Positions 42,324-51,043 of a stretch of DNA of 64,000 bases are shown here, one piece after another; within the stretch, counting starts at the first letter, position 1, and each line of letters opens with the position of its first letter. The notes beneath the pieces are model-generated. The model did not search any database. It was not told the origin of the DNA and saw only the letters and a program-made list of their open reading frames with translations. The position numbers and the translations under genes are program-made. The DNA is from Streptomyces sp. NBC_01353 (GTDB taxonomy: Bacteria; Actinomycetota; Actinomycetes; Streptomycetales; Streptomycetaceae). The DNA lies in contig NZ_CP108352.1 in the NCBI RefSeq assembly GCF_036237275.1, positions 3,100,001 to 3,164,000 of the forward strand, written 5' to 3'.

Positions 42324-43502
42324 CTAGTAGACCGGCTTCTCGGGCTCGATCTGGTGCACCCAGCCGATGACGCCGCCACCGACGTGCACCGCGTCCGCGA
42401 AGCCCGCGGACTTGAGCACGGCGAGGACTTCCGCACTGCGGACACCCGTCTTGCAGTGCAGGACGATCCGCTTGTCCTGCGGGAGGTCCTGGAGGGCGCT
42501 GCCCATCAGGAACTCGTTCTTCGGGATCAGCCGCGCGCCGGGGATCGAGACGATCTCGTACTCGTTGATCTCCCGGACATCGATGATGTCGATGTTCTCG
42601 CCCTCGTCGATCCACTCCTTGAGCTGCTTGGGAGTGATCGTCGAACCGAGCGCCGCCTCCTGGGCCTCCTCGGACACGACGCCGCAGAAGGCCTCGTAGT
42701 CGATGAGCTCGGTGACGGTCGGGTTCTCGCCGCAGACCGCGCAGTTCGGGTCCTTGCGGACCTTGACCTGGCGGTACTGCATCTCCAGGGCGTCGTAGAT
42801 CATCAGCCGGCCGACCAGCGGGTCGCCCACGCCGGCCAGGACCTTGATCGCCTCGGTGACCTGGATGGAGCCGATGGACGCGCAGAGCACGCCCAGGACG
42901 CCGCCCTCGGCGCAGGACGGGACCATGCCCGGCGGCGGGGGCTCCGGGTAGAGGCAGCGGTAGCAGGGGCCGTACTCGGACCAGAAGACGGAGGCCTGGC
43001 CGTCGAAGCGGTAGATCGAGCCCCAGACGTACGGCTTGTTCAGCAGCACGCACGCGTCGTTGACGAGGTAACGCGTGGCGAAGTTGTCCGTGCCGTCGAC
43101 GATCAGGTCGTACTGGCTGAAGATGTCCATCACGTTCTCGGCCTCGAGCCGCTCTTCGTGGAGGATCACGTTCACGTACGGGTTGATGCCGAGGACCGAG
43201 TCCTTGGCGGACTCCGCCTTGGAACGGCCGATGTCCGCCTGGCTGTGGATGATCTGGCGCTGCAGGTTCGACTCGTCGACCTCGTCGAACTCCACGATGC
43301 CGAGCGTGCCCACACCGGCCGCGGCCAGGTACATCAGGGCCGGCGAACCGAGGCCACCGGCGCCCACACAGAGCACCTTGGCGTTCTTCAGCCGCTTCTG
43401 CCCGTCCATCCCGACATCCGGGATGATCAGGTGGCGGGAGTACCTGCGGACCTCGTCTACGGTGAGCTCGGCAGCCGGCTCGACCAGGGGTGGCAGCGAC
43501 AC
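42324..43502 (-). CDS. moeZ: MoeZ: adenylyltransferase/sulfurtransferase (MoeB-rhodanese fusion)
   Basis: A 392-residue E1-like enzyme fused to a rhodanese. Residues 1-270 are the MoeB/ThiF domain (VLCVGAGGLGSPAL near 44-57, DNFATRYLVND, zinc cysteines in CYRCLYPE and CAVCGENP). Residues about 290-392 are a rhodanese with the persulfide cysteine in HCKTGVRS. MoeZ adenylates and sulfurates the C-terminus of small sulfur carriers (MoaD, CysO and related proteins) in actinobacteria, feeding molybdopterin, cysteine and thio-metabolite synthesis. GTG 43502 has GGAG six nt upstream. In M. tuberculosis the neighbour is the DUF3152 gene; here an 11.7-kb block separates them. Confidence 0.95.
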   Translation of the reverse strand: MSLPPLVEPAAELTVDEVRRYSRHLIIPDVGMDGQKRLKNAKVLCVGAGGLGSPALMYLAAAGVGTLGIVEFDEVDESNLQRQIIHSQADIGRSKAESAKDSVLGINPYVNVILHEERLEAENVMDIFSQYDLIVDGTDNFATRYLVNDACVLLNKPYVWGSIYRFDGQASVFWSEYGPCYRCLYPEPPPPGMVPSCAEGGVLGVLCASIGSIQVTEAIKVLAGVGDPLVGRLMIYDALEMQYRQVKVRKDPNCAVCGENPTVTELIDYEAFCGVVSEEAQEAALGSTITPKQLKEWIDEGENIDIIDVREINEYEIVSIPGARLIPKNEFLMGSALQDLPQDKRIVLHCKTGVRSAEVLAVLKSAGFADAVHVGGGVIGWVHQIEPEKPVY

Positions 43503-43565
43503 GGGGGCTCCGTTGGTCGGTATGTCAGTACGGTTGTTCTCCCCGTAACACTGCCACGGCCCTTC

Positions 43566-44315
43566 TCATTCCGAGACACCCGGTCCAATGCGCGAGACGA
43601 TTTCGTCCCAGTAGCCGGGCAGAGTTTGGAATGGATCGGTTTGTCCCGAGTGGTCCGCGTGGTCCGTGAAGAAGATCGTCCCCGCTCCCTGCCAGCGGGC
43701 GATCCGCATCGCTTCGTCGAGGTGACTGCGCGGCACCCCGTGGACGAGATGGACGAACTTCTCCGGCGGATACTCGGCGGTCCACTCGGCCACCTGCGAC
43801 CAGCGGTAGTCCGTCCACGGCCCGGAGAAGGTGACCAGCTGGTCGGCCGTCTCGGCGTAGCCCGGGTACGGATGGGTGCCATGGCCGAGAACGAGGTGAG
43901 CCTCGCCGTCGAGGACCGCCTCCAGGGTGGCCGTGACGCGCCTCACCTCGGGCAGGTCGACCCGGTCGGTGGGGCACCGGTCCAGGTAGAAGCCGTCGAC
44001 CTTGTACCAGTCGAGGAAGCGGTGGGCGTCCGAGACGATCTCGCCGAACTCGCGCGAGCCGTGGCAGAGGTCCAGATGCCCGAGGACCCTGATCCCCGCG
44101 TTCCGCAGCCGGCCGGACGCCTCCAGGCAGTGCGGGTCGGGCCGGTCGCCCGGCCCTTCGGCGACGTTGAGCACGGCCCAGTGCAGGGGGGTGCCGGGGC
44201 GGGTCAGTTCGGCCCATTCGACGGGGGCGATCAGCGGGTGGGCGTAGCCGGGGACCCCGAAGCCCAACTCCGCCATCTGTACGGCCCCGGTCGTGCTCGC
44301 GGTCAGATGCGACAT
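43566..44315 (-). CDS. Spherulin-4-like / GH135-family glycoside hydrolase
   Basis: A 249-residue protein with the Spherulin4 layout: FGVPGYAHPLIAPVEW at the start, WAVLNVAEGPGDRPD, RVLGHLDLCHGSREF, WYKVDGFYLDRCP and FFTDHADHSG along a TIM-barrel pattern. Fungal Sph3 of this family (GH135) cleaves galactosaminogalactan, and the hydrolase domain of PelA is analogous. No signal peptide is visible, so the activity may be cytoplasmic or export non-classical. Its ATG (44315) lies 13 bp inside the epimerase gene end, so it is co-translated with it. Last gene of the four-gene cluster. Confidence 0.8.
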   Translation of the reverse strand: MSHLTASTTGAVQMAELGFGVPGYAHPLIAPVEWAELTRPGTPLHWAVLNVAEGPGDRPDPHCLEASGRLRNAGIRVLGHLDLCHGSREFGEIVSDAHRFLDWYKVDGFYLDRCPTDRVDLPEVRRVTATLEAVLDGEAHLVLGHGTHPYPGYAETADQLVTFSGPWTDYRWSQVAEWTAEYPPEKFVHLVHGVPRSHLDEAMRIARWQGAGTIFFTDHADHSGQTDPFQTLPGYWDEIVSRIGPGVSE

Positions 44316-45289
44316 GCCGCCTCCATCCAGATGTCGGCGAGCGACTCCTCCAGGTTGATCCTGGGGCGCCAGCCGAGCCGGTCGCGTGCGGTGCGGACGT
44401 CGGCCTGCTGCCAGCTGCCGCAGCCGTCGGGGTACGGGTAGGGCGCGGCGGCCAGCTGTTCGGCGATGGTCTCGGTGCGGGGGGCGCCGATGACGGGTCG
44501 CTGGTGCGGGCCGTGCGGGCCGTGCGGGCCGTGCGGGCCGTCGAGTTCGTGCAGGGTCCCGGCGTATCCGGCGACGCGGGCCAGCACGGCGGCGGCGTCG
44601 CGCAGCCTGACCGCGCGGCCGGTGCCGATGTTGACGACACCCTGGGCGGCGGAGAGCGAGGCCGCGTGGACGGCGCGGGCCACGTCCCGTACGTCGACGA
44701 AGTCGCGCTGCACGCCGAGGCCGCTGAGCTTGAGCTCGCCGTCGCCTGCCTGCATGGCGCGGCGCATGGCCTCGGCGAGGCGGCCGAGCGGGGAGCCGGC
44801 GGGGGTGCCGGGGCCCACGGGCGAGAACACCCGAAGCACCACGGCGTCGAGGCCCGACCCCAGGACGAGTTCGGTCGCCGCCAGCTTCGAGACCCCGTAG
44901 GGGCCGCCGGGGCGGGGCACGGCGTCCTCGGCGGTGGAGGAGCCGGGCTGACTGGGCCCGTACTCCGAGGCGCAGCCGACCTGGACGAGCCGGGCGCCGC
45001 AGCCGCTGCGGCGCAAGGCCTCGCAGACGGTGGCGACGGCGACGGTGTTGTGCCGGGTCAGTTCGCGGGCGCCGCCGCGGGTGGCGCCCGCGCAGTTGAC
45101 GACGACTCCGGGGTGGACGGCGTCCAGGAACCGGGTCAGGGCGCCGGGGCTGCCGCCGGCGAGGTCGAACCGTACGTCGGCGTCGTCGCCCCGCCCGAGG
45201 GCGGTGAGGTGCACGGCCGGGTCGGCGAGCAGCCGGTCGGCGACGAAGCGGCCGAGGAATCCATTGGCTCCGAGCAGCAGCACCCTCAT
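44303..45289 (-). CDS. NAD-dependent sugar-nucleotide epimerase/dehydratase
   Basis: A 328-residue extended SDR. MRVLLLGANGFLGRFVADRL gives the GxxGxxG nucleotide site; VVNCAGATR, VQVGCASEYGPSQ, PYGVSKLAA (catalytic YxxxK), LRVFSPVGPG, QRDFVDVRDVARAV and a GIGTGR-like VNIGTGRAVRLRD follow. The pattern is that of UDP-sugar 4-epimerases or dehydratases. Four GPH tripeptides (GPHGPHGPHGPH, DNA 44508-44540) form a coding microsatellite. It overlaps the spherulin-like gene. In the cluster it would supply an epimerised UDP-hexosamine or hexose; the substrate is inferred. Confidence 0.87.
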   Translation of the reverse strand: MRVLLLGANGFLGRFVADRLLADPAVHLTALGRGDDADVRFDLAGGSPGALTRFLDAVHPGVVVNCAGATRGGARELTRHNTVAVATVCEALRRSGCGARLVQVGCASEYGPSQPGSSTAEDAVPRPGGPYGVSKLAATELVLGSGLDAVVLRVFSPVGPGTPAGSPLGRLAEAMRRAMQAGDGELKLSGLGVQRDFVDVRDVARAVHAASLSAAQGVVNIGTGRAVRLRDAAAVLARVAGYAGTLHELDGPHGPHGPHGPHQRPVIGAPRTETIAEQLAAAPYPYPDGCGSWQQADVRTARDRLGWRPRINLEESLADIWMEAACRI

Positions 45290-45416
45290 CGTGCGGCCCC
45301 TTCGTGCCGACCGGCCGTGGCTGGGGGTTGGGAGGTCATGTCTCTTTCGTCTCCTTGGGATGGGGTCCTGCGGGGTGGGTGCGCCCGCGGCGTCGGCTCC
45401 GCGGATGCGCCGGGGT

Positions 45417-47621
45417 TCAGGTGCCGGTGGCGGCGTGGGCCGAGGCCCGGGAGAGGGCGGCGGTGGCGTGGGCCAGCAGGCCGAGCGCCGCGGCGCCGCA
45501 GACGAGGGTGGGTACGGCGCCGGGGCCCCAGGTGTCGACGAGGGCGCGGACCGGGACGGCGAGGAGGTCACAGCCGGGCACGCGGCCCGCCAGGACGCTC
45601 GCGAGGGCGAGCGCCTCGGCGGCGCAGGCGGCGGCGAGGCCGCTCGCGGCGGTCTCGGGGAACTCATGGACGGTGAGGAGCCGGGCGAGGAGGAGGAGCG
45701 CGCCGAGGGCGAGGGCGCCGGGCGCGAAGCCTGTCAGGGCCAACAGGCCCGCGAGGGCGGCCAGATGGAGGGCCACGGTGGCCAGGAGCAGGGGACGGGT
45801 GCCGGCGGCGAAGTCCTCCAGGCCTCGGCTGACGGTGAGCCTGCGGCGGGCCCTTGCGGCGAAGAGCCGGGCGCACCAGGCGGCGGGGGCGACGGCGAGG
45901 GCGAGGCCCAGGAGGGGCTGGGGCGTGATGTCCCAGGCGCCGTCGGGTCCGCCGGCGAGCACCTGCTGGAGAAGACCGTCCCCGCCGACCGCGTACGCGA
46001 GGAGCCAGAGGGTCCAGACGCGGGCGGCGGGGACGGTGCGGCCGGCGGCGCGCAGGGGGCCGCGCCGGACGGCGACGGCGAGTGCGGCGGCCAGGCAGAG
46101 GACCCCGGCCGCGCCGACGGCGAGGCGCACGGGCCCTTCGGTGAGCGCGAGTCCGGTGACGGTGAGGGCGGCGACGGCCCCGGGCGCGAGGGCGGCCACG
46201 GTCCACCCGGCCCACCCGGAGCGCGTGCCGTCCTCGGTCGCGGGACGCGGGGGCGCCCCGTTCTGCCGGGGCACGCGCGCGTACAGCTCCTCGGCGAGCG
46301 AGAACACGTCCCGATGCCGAAACCGCGCCGCGGTCCGGTCGGTGACCCCGTGGGCCTCGAGCCCGGCGGCGATCTCCAACGGATCGACGGCCCGCTCACA
46401 CAGCTCCCGGTGCCGATGCATGAGCGCCTTGACGGGATCGGCGGAACCTCGCCGATTGGGCTTGGCGACGGCCTCGGGCGCCGGTGCCGGTCCGACGGCC
46501 TCGGGCGCCGGTGCCGGTCCGACGGCCTCGAGCGCCGGTGCCGGTCCGACGGCCTCGGGCGCCGGTGCCGGTCCGACGGCCTCGGCGCCGGGGACGGCGC
46601 GCGGGTGCGGGGCGGCCTGCGGCTGCGGGGCGATGCCGGAGCGGGAAGGGTTCTGCCGATGCGGGGCGGCGTGCGGGTCCGGCGCGAAGTCGGCGCCGGA
46701 CGGGGCCTGCCGATGCGGGGCGGCGTGCGGGTCCGGCGCGAAGTCGGCGCCGGACGGGGCCTGCCGGTGCGGGGCGCCGCCGTCGCCGGACGGGGCCTGC
46801 CGGTGCGGGGCGCCGCCGTCGCCGGACGGGGCCTCCCGGTCCGGCGCGCCGCCGTCGCCGGACGGGGCCTGCGCGGCCTCAGCCCTGGGCGGGGTCTGAC
46901 GGTGCGAGGTGTCACTGGCGCCGGACGAGGCCTTCTGGTGTGGGGTGCCGCCGGCCACGGGCGGACCGGGCGCGTCCCCCACGCCGGACGCGGCATGACG
47001 GTACTGCGCACCTCCGGCCACGGGCGGGCCGGGCGCGTCCCCCGCGCCGGACGCGGCATGACGGTACTGCGCACCTCCGGCAACGGGCTGGCCGGGCACG
47101 TCCCCCGCGCCGAGCCGGACCTGCGGGTGTGGCCTGTCCCCGGCCTGCCGGGCCGGCACGGCTTCGGCCTGCTGGGCCGGCACGGCCCCGGCCCCGGGCC
47201 GCGTGTGCGAGGCGTCGCTCGCCTCCCGGCTGCCGGGCAGGGCCGGCGCGTCCCACGCGCCAGGCGCGGCCCGCAGGTGCGAGCCCTCCGGTGCCCCGGG
47301 CGCGGGCATCGTCGCCGCTCCCGCCCACGCGCGGGAACGCGGTGCTTCGTCCGCGTCACGTGGCGCGAGCCGCGCCCGGGGGCCGGCCGATCGGTCCGCG
47401 TCCGGGCCGCCCATCGACCGCAGGTCGAGGTCCGCGCCGCCCCGCGGGTCCCCGGACTCCGCCGTGGCGGGCACCGGGTCGCCCGTTCCCCGGCGACCCC
47501 ACCCCGGGGTCACCGCCGGCGGCTGCCCGTCGGTCTTCACGGAGACCGTCACGGCAACGGTCAGCGCCGTCGTCTCGAGGAGCGCCTCGGCGTGGGAGTC
47601 CGGGGCGGCGGGGCCGCGCAT
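45417..47621 (-). CDS. Large repeat-rich N-terminal region fused to a polytopic membrane domain
   Basis: A 734-residue protein. Residues about 30-420 are low-complexity Ala/Pro/Gly with tandem repeats: GPAPAPEAV (four), SGDGGAPHRQAP (about four), a 15-18-residue unit with GADFAPDPHAAPHRQ (two), and a roughly 20-residue unit with GDAPGPPVAGG (three). A conserved block follows (HRELCERAVDPLEIAAGLE, then RFRHRDVFSLAEELYARV), then about eight hydrophobic segments. It sits between the glycosyltransferase and epimerase genes and may be the membrane component of the same polysaccharide system; I do not recognise the family. ATG 47621 is preferred because GGAGG lies eight nt upstream; ATG 47642 overlaps the glycosyltransferase end. 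Confidence 0.75.
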   Translation of the reverse strand: MRGPAAPDSHAEALLETTALTVAVTVSVKTDGQPPAVTPGWGRRGTGDPVPATAESGDPRGGADLDLRSMGGPDADRSAGPRARLAPRDADEAPRSRAWAGAATMPAPGAPEGSHLRAAPGAWDAPALPGSREASDASHTRPGAGAVPAQQAEAVPARQAGDRPHPQVRLGAGDVPGQPVAGGAQYRHAASGAGDAPGPPVAGGAQYRHAASGVGDAPGPPVAGGTPHQKASSGASDTSHRQTPPRAEAAQAPSGDGGAPDREAPSGDGGAPHRQAPSGDGGAPHRQAPSGADFAPDPHAAPHRQAPSGADFAPDPHAAPHRQNPSRSGIAPQPQAAPHPRAVPGAEAVGPAPAPEAVGPAPALEAVGPAPAPEAVGPAPAPEAVAKPNRRGSADPVKALMHRHRELCERAVDPLEIAAGLEAHGVTDRTAARFRHRDVFSLAEELYARVPRQNGAPPRPATEDGTRSGWAGWTVAALAPGAVAALTVTGLALTEGPVRLAVGAAGVLCLAAALAVAVRRGPLRAAGRTVPAARVWTLWLLAYAVGGDGLLQQVLAGGPDGAWDITPQPLLGLALAVAPAAWCARLFAARARRRLTVSRGLEDFAAGTRPLLLATVALHLAALAGLLALTGFAPGALALGALLLLARLLTVHEFPETAASGLAAACAAEALALASVLAGRVPGCDLLAVPVRALVDTWGPGAVPTLVCGAAALGLLAHATAALSRASAHAATGT
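46469..47100. repeat. Tandem coding repeats in the polytopic membrane protein gene
   Basis: Four copies of a 27-bp unit (46469-46582), two of a 54-bp unit (about 46660-46770), about three and a half of a 36-bp unit (about 46751-46870), and three of a roughly 60-bp unit (about 46930-47100). All unit lengths are multiples of three or nearly so, keeping the frame open. Such arrays can change length by slippage or recombination. Confidence 0.8.
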
Positions 47622-47634
47622 GGGGGTGCCTCCT

Positions 47635-49254
47635 TCAGGCATCGGGGTCTCCCGCGACGGCGGCGCTCACGGGCTGGTCCGCCCAGGTGCCGGGGACGTA
47701 CGCCTCCGCCGGGTGGGCGAAGGGGACGCCCTCGGCGGCATGGCGGCGCACGGGTGCGTGGGAGAGGAGTTCCAGGTAGATGCCGCGAAATGCCGCGAGG
47801 TTCTGCTCGACGGTGAAGAGTTCGAGCGCGCGGGCGCGGGCCGCGGCGCCCAGGCGGTAGCGGCGCTCGGGGTCGCGCAGGAGCGCAAGGCACGCGTCCG
47901 CGAGCGCCCGCGGATTGCGCGGGGGCACGACGAGTCCGGTGCCGCCGATGACCTCGACGACCGCGCCCACGTCCGTGGAGACCGTCGCCCGCGCGCAGAA
48001 CATGGCCTCGACCAGGCTGATCGGGAAGCCCTCGACGACGCTGGAGAGGACCACGACCGCGCCCGCCGCGTACGCCTCGGCGAGCGTCGGCGCCTCCGGT
48101 CCGCCGATCTCCTCGAAGGTGACCGGGTTCTCGCCGACGTCGTGCGCCCCGGCGGCCTCGTCGGGGAAGAGCTGCGCCGCGAGCGCCCGACAGTGCGCGA
48201 GGTACGCCTCGGCGCCGGACTCGCGCACCGGGGCCGCGATGATCCGCAGCCGGACGTCGGGCTGGGCCTTGCGCACCTCGGCGAAGGCGTGCAGCAGGGC
48301 GATCAGGTCCTTGGCGGGTTCGACGCGGCCGACCCAGACGAGGGTGGCCGGGTCGCCGCTCTCCTCGTCCTCGCCGACCTCGGTGAACCGCTCGGACTCC
48401 ATGCCCGGGTAGACCGTGCGCAGTTTGGCCCGGTCGGCCCCGCACTTCTCCTGCCAGCGGCGGGCGTGCGTGTTGCCGGGGGTGAGGAGCGCGGCCTGCC
48501 GGTAGACCTCGGCGGCGAGCCGGCCGTGGAAGGCGGCGAGCAGGGCGCGCACGGGCGCGGAGAGCGGTGCGTCGGTGGCGGCGAGGTAGTGCGCGCGCAG
48601 CTGGACGCCGTACTCGGTGACCAGCAGCGGAGTCCCGAAGAAGCGTTTGGCCAACAGGCCGGGAAGCGCCGCCGATCCGCCGGACGCGGCGTGGCAGAGG
48701 TCGACCGCGCCGAGGCCGTCCTCGCCGTACCAGTCGAGCGACATTGGGCGCAGGGCGCGCTCCAGCTGGTCGACGAAAGCGAGGTAGTCGGGCACGGTGG
48801 CGTCCGCCACACCCCGGCGTGCGCCGGGGGCGCGGCAGGCGGACTCCAGAGTGCGGACCGCGAGTTCGGAGCGGAGGGCCGCATAGAGACCGCCGCGCTC
48901 GCGGGCGAGCCCGGCCAGTCCGTAGAGCCCGTCGGCGAAGGCGCGCACGGCCACCGCGTCGTCCTCGGCGCAGACGCCGGTCGCGAGCGCTCCGAAGTGG
49001 CCGGCGAAGAAGCGCCGTTCGCGCCGGCCGTATGTGTGTCCGTCGTCCTCGGGCGCCCAGAGCGGGGCCGTGCGGACGCGCCGGACCTGCGGGGGCAGGT
49101 CGACCCAGCCGGCCTCCTCCTGCCGGGCGCTGCGGCTGAGGGCGTACAGGTCGAAGTCGTGCGGCGCGAGCCCGCGCACGAGCCGGTCGCACCAGAGCCT
49201 GGACTCACCCGTGGCGTACGGGTAGCCACCCTCCGTCAGCAGTCCGATCCGCAT
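47635..49254 (-). CDS. PelF-like GT4 glycosyltransferase (DUF3492 + glycosyl transferase 1)
   Basis: A 539-residue glycosyltransferase. The N-terminus RIGLLTEGGYPYATGESRLW and the following DUF3492 region, with VTEYGVQLRAHYL in the middle, match PelF-type enzymes. The C-terminal GT4 half has WVGRVEPAKDLIALLHAF and EGFPISLVEAMFCARA (the E-x7-E motif). PelF uses UDP-GalNAc/GlcNAc to build the Pel exopolysaccharide. ATG 49254 (GGGGG about seven nt upstream) or GTG 49260 starts it. First gene of a four-gene run on the minus strand. A strong hairpin upstream (49332-49369) isolates it from the ABC transporter operon. Confidence 0.85.
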   Translation of the reverse strand: MRIGLLTEGGYPYATGESRLWCDRLVRGLAPHDFDLYALSRSARQEEAGWVDLPPQVRRVRTAPLWAPEDDGHTYGRRERRFFAGHFGALATGVCAEDDAVAVRAFADGLYGLAGLARERGGLYAALRSELAVRTLESACRAPGARRGVADATVPDYLAFVDQLERALRPMSLDWYGEDGLGAVDLCHAASGGSAALPGLLAKRFFGTPLLVTEYGVQLRAHYLAATDAPLSAPVRALLAAFHGRLAAEVYRQAALLTPGNTHARRWQEKCGADRAKLRTVYPGMESERFTEVGEDEESGDPATLVWVGRVEPAKDLIALLHAFAEVRKAQPDVRLRIIAAPVRESGAEAYLAHCRALAAQLFPDEAAGAHDVGENPVTFEEIGGPEAPTLAEAYAAGAVVVLSSVVEGFPISLVEAMFCARATVSTDVGAVVEVIGGTGLVVPPRNPRALADACLALLRDPERRYRLGAAARARALELFTVEQNLAAFRGIYLELLSHAPVRRHAAEGVPFAHPAEAYVPGTWADQPVSAAVAGDPDA

Positions 49255-49331
49255 GAGCACACCCCCGATCTCCCTTGCCTGGCGGCGCCGTGGCTCGGCG
49301 ACTCGCAGCGGGAAGAACGTAAGCGGATATA

Positions 49332-49369
49332 CCGGTGGCGCGATGGACGGTTGTCCGTCGCGCCACCGG
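49332..49369 (-). terminator. Terminator of the ABC transporter operon
   Basis: A 17-bp stem (one T-G wobble) with GGTT loop, 75 bp past the ATPase stop codon on the minus strand and 78 bp before the glycosyltransferase start. It isolates the two operons. The rest of the gap holds a possible -10 (TATATC) overlapping the hairpin edge. Confidence 0.75.
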
Positions 49370-49443
49370 AAGGGGTGAATGCACGTAACTTTCCCACCCC
49401 GGTCGCGTTCCGTCGCGCTACGGGGTGCCGTGCGTACGGAGAG

Positions 49444-51043
49444 TCAGGCTGCGGCCAGTTCCTGGCGCCGTTCGCGGCGCGCGGTCGCGAGGACGGGATC
49501 GAGGGACGGGACGGCGGCGAGCAGCTGCCGCGTGTACGGATCCTGGGGGGAGCCGTACACCTCCTCGACCGTGCCCTGCTCGACGATCCGGCCCCGACGC
49601 ATGACCGCGACCCGGTCGCTGACCTGCCGTACCACGGCCAGGTCGTGCGCGATGAAGACCAGGGCGAGCCCGAGTTCGCGCTGGAGCTCCGCGAGGAGCG
49701 CGGTGACCTGTGCCTGGGTGGTCACGTCGAGAGCGGAGACGGGTTCGTCGCAGACGATCACCTTCGGTTCGGCGGCGAGCGCGCGGGCGATGCCGACGCG
49801 CTGGCGCTGCCCGCCGCTGAACTCGTGCGGATAGGCGTCGTAGCGGTCGGGATCGAGCCCGACCCGGTCGAGCAACTCCCGCACCCGGGTCCGGATCCGG
49901 GTGTCGTCGCGGCCGCCCACCGCACGCAGGGGGTCCGCGATCGACTCGCCGATCGACCTGCGCGGGTTGAGCGAGGAGACGGGGTCCTGGAACACCATCT
50001 GCAGTTCGCGCGAGAGGCCCCCGAGCTCCGCACCCCCGTACCGGAGCCGGCCGCCGGTCGGATCGAGCAGCCGCACCAGCATCCGCCCGAGCGTCGTCTT
50101 GCCGCTGCCGGACTCGCCCACGATCCCCAGGGTCTCCCCCGCCCGCACGGTGAGCGACACACCGTCGACGGCGGTGACGCGCGCCTTCCCGCGCCCGAAC
50201 TCCCGCCGCAGGTCCACCGCTTCGAGCAGCGGCTCGCCCACCGCCGGGGGCCGCTCGCGCAGGGGCCCGTCGAGGCGTGGCACCGCGGTGAGCAGGGTCC
50301 GGGTGTACGGCTCCGAGGGCGCGGCGAGGACCTCCCGTACCGGGCCGCGTTCGACCTCCCGGCCCGCCCGCATGACAAGCACCTCGTCCACGCTCTCCGC
50401 CGCCACGCCCACGTCGTGGGTGACCAGCAGCAGACCCATGCCTGTCTCGCGCCGCAGTTCGTGCAGCAGGTCGAGGATCTGGGCCTGGACGGTGACGTCG
50501 AGTGCGGTGGTCGGTTCGTCGGCGATCAGGAGCTGCGGCTCGCAGGCGAGCGCCATCGCGATGAGCGCCCGCTGGCGCATACCGCCGCTGAACTCGTGCG
50601 GGCGTGCGCGGGAGCGGCGCGCGGCGTCGGGGATGCCGACGCGGTCCAGGACCTCGACCGCGCGGGCACGGGCGGCCCGCCTGGATCCCGGGCGGTGGAT
50701 CCGGTACACCTCGGCGATCTGCTCGCCGACCGGGAAGTACGGATCGAGGGACGACAGAGGGTCCTGGAAGACCATCGCCGCCACCCCGCCCCGCAGCGCG
50801 CGCAGTTCGGCGGCGGAGGCACGGCCGACGTCGATCCCGCCGACCTCGACCGTCCCCGCCACCCGTGCGCCCGTCCCCCGGTGCAGCCCGAGGAGCGCGC
50901 CGGCCACCGTCGACTTGCCGCTGCCGGACTCGCCGACCAGGGCCAGCGCCCGTCCGGCGTCCAGCGTGAACGACAGGCCGTCCACGGCCCGTCGCCCCGT
51001 CGAACTCCACCGTGAGGCCGTCGACCTCCACCAGCGCGCTCAT
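49444..51043 (-). pseudogene. Dual-ATPase oligopeptide ABC transporter subunit, apparent frameshift near its 5' end
   Basis: Two ABC ATPase cassettes in one chain (GsiA/DppDF-like). Cassette 1 has [27 protein letters not shown] and VTHDVG; cassette 2 has [27 protein letters not shown] and IAHDLA. The ATG at 51043 overlaps the permease stop in ATGA and encodes [19 protein letters not shown], the expected first beta-strand, but the rest (from [15 protein letters not shown]) is in another frame from 50985. The 51043 frame stays open without meaning to about 49418. If GTG 50985 starts translation (weak GGGG upstream), the product is a 513-residue protein missing the first strand. A lost 5-bp GGGCC repeat would restore one frame (reading DGATGRAVDGL). 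Confidence 0.75.

Noticed and set aside
46741-46870. Regular 36-bp repeats resembling a CRISPR array
   Set aside because: There are no spacers between the copies; the repeats are contiguous and in frame within a coding sequence.
47203-51015. 1270-codon open frame on the plus strand opposite the glycosyltransferase and ABC ATPase
   Set aside because: Composition is Arg/Gly/Val-rich with no motifs, and it spans three unrelated minus-strand genes; typical mirror frame of high-GC coding DNA.
50960-51043. Programmed ribosomal frameshift in the ABC ATPase gene
   Set aside because: There is no slippery heptamer, stop codon in the zero frame or downstream pseudoknot candidate; a small deletion, an internal start or a sequencing error explains the data more simply.
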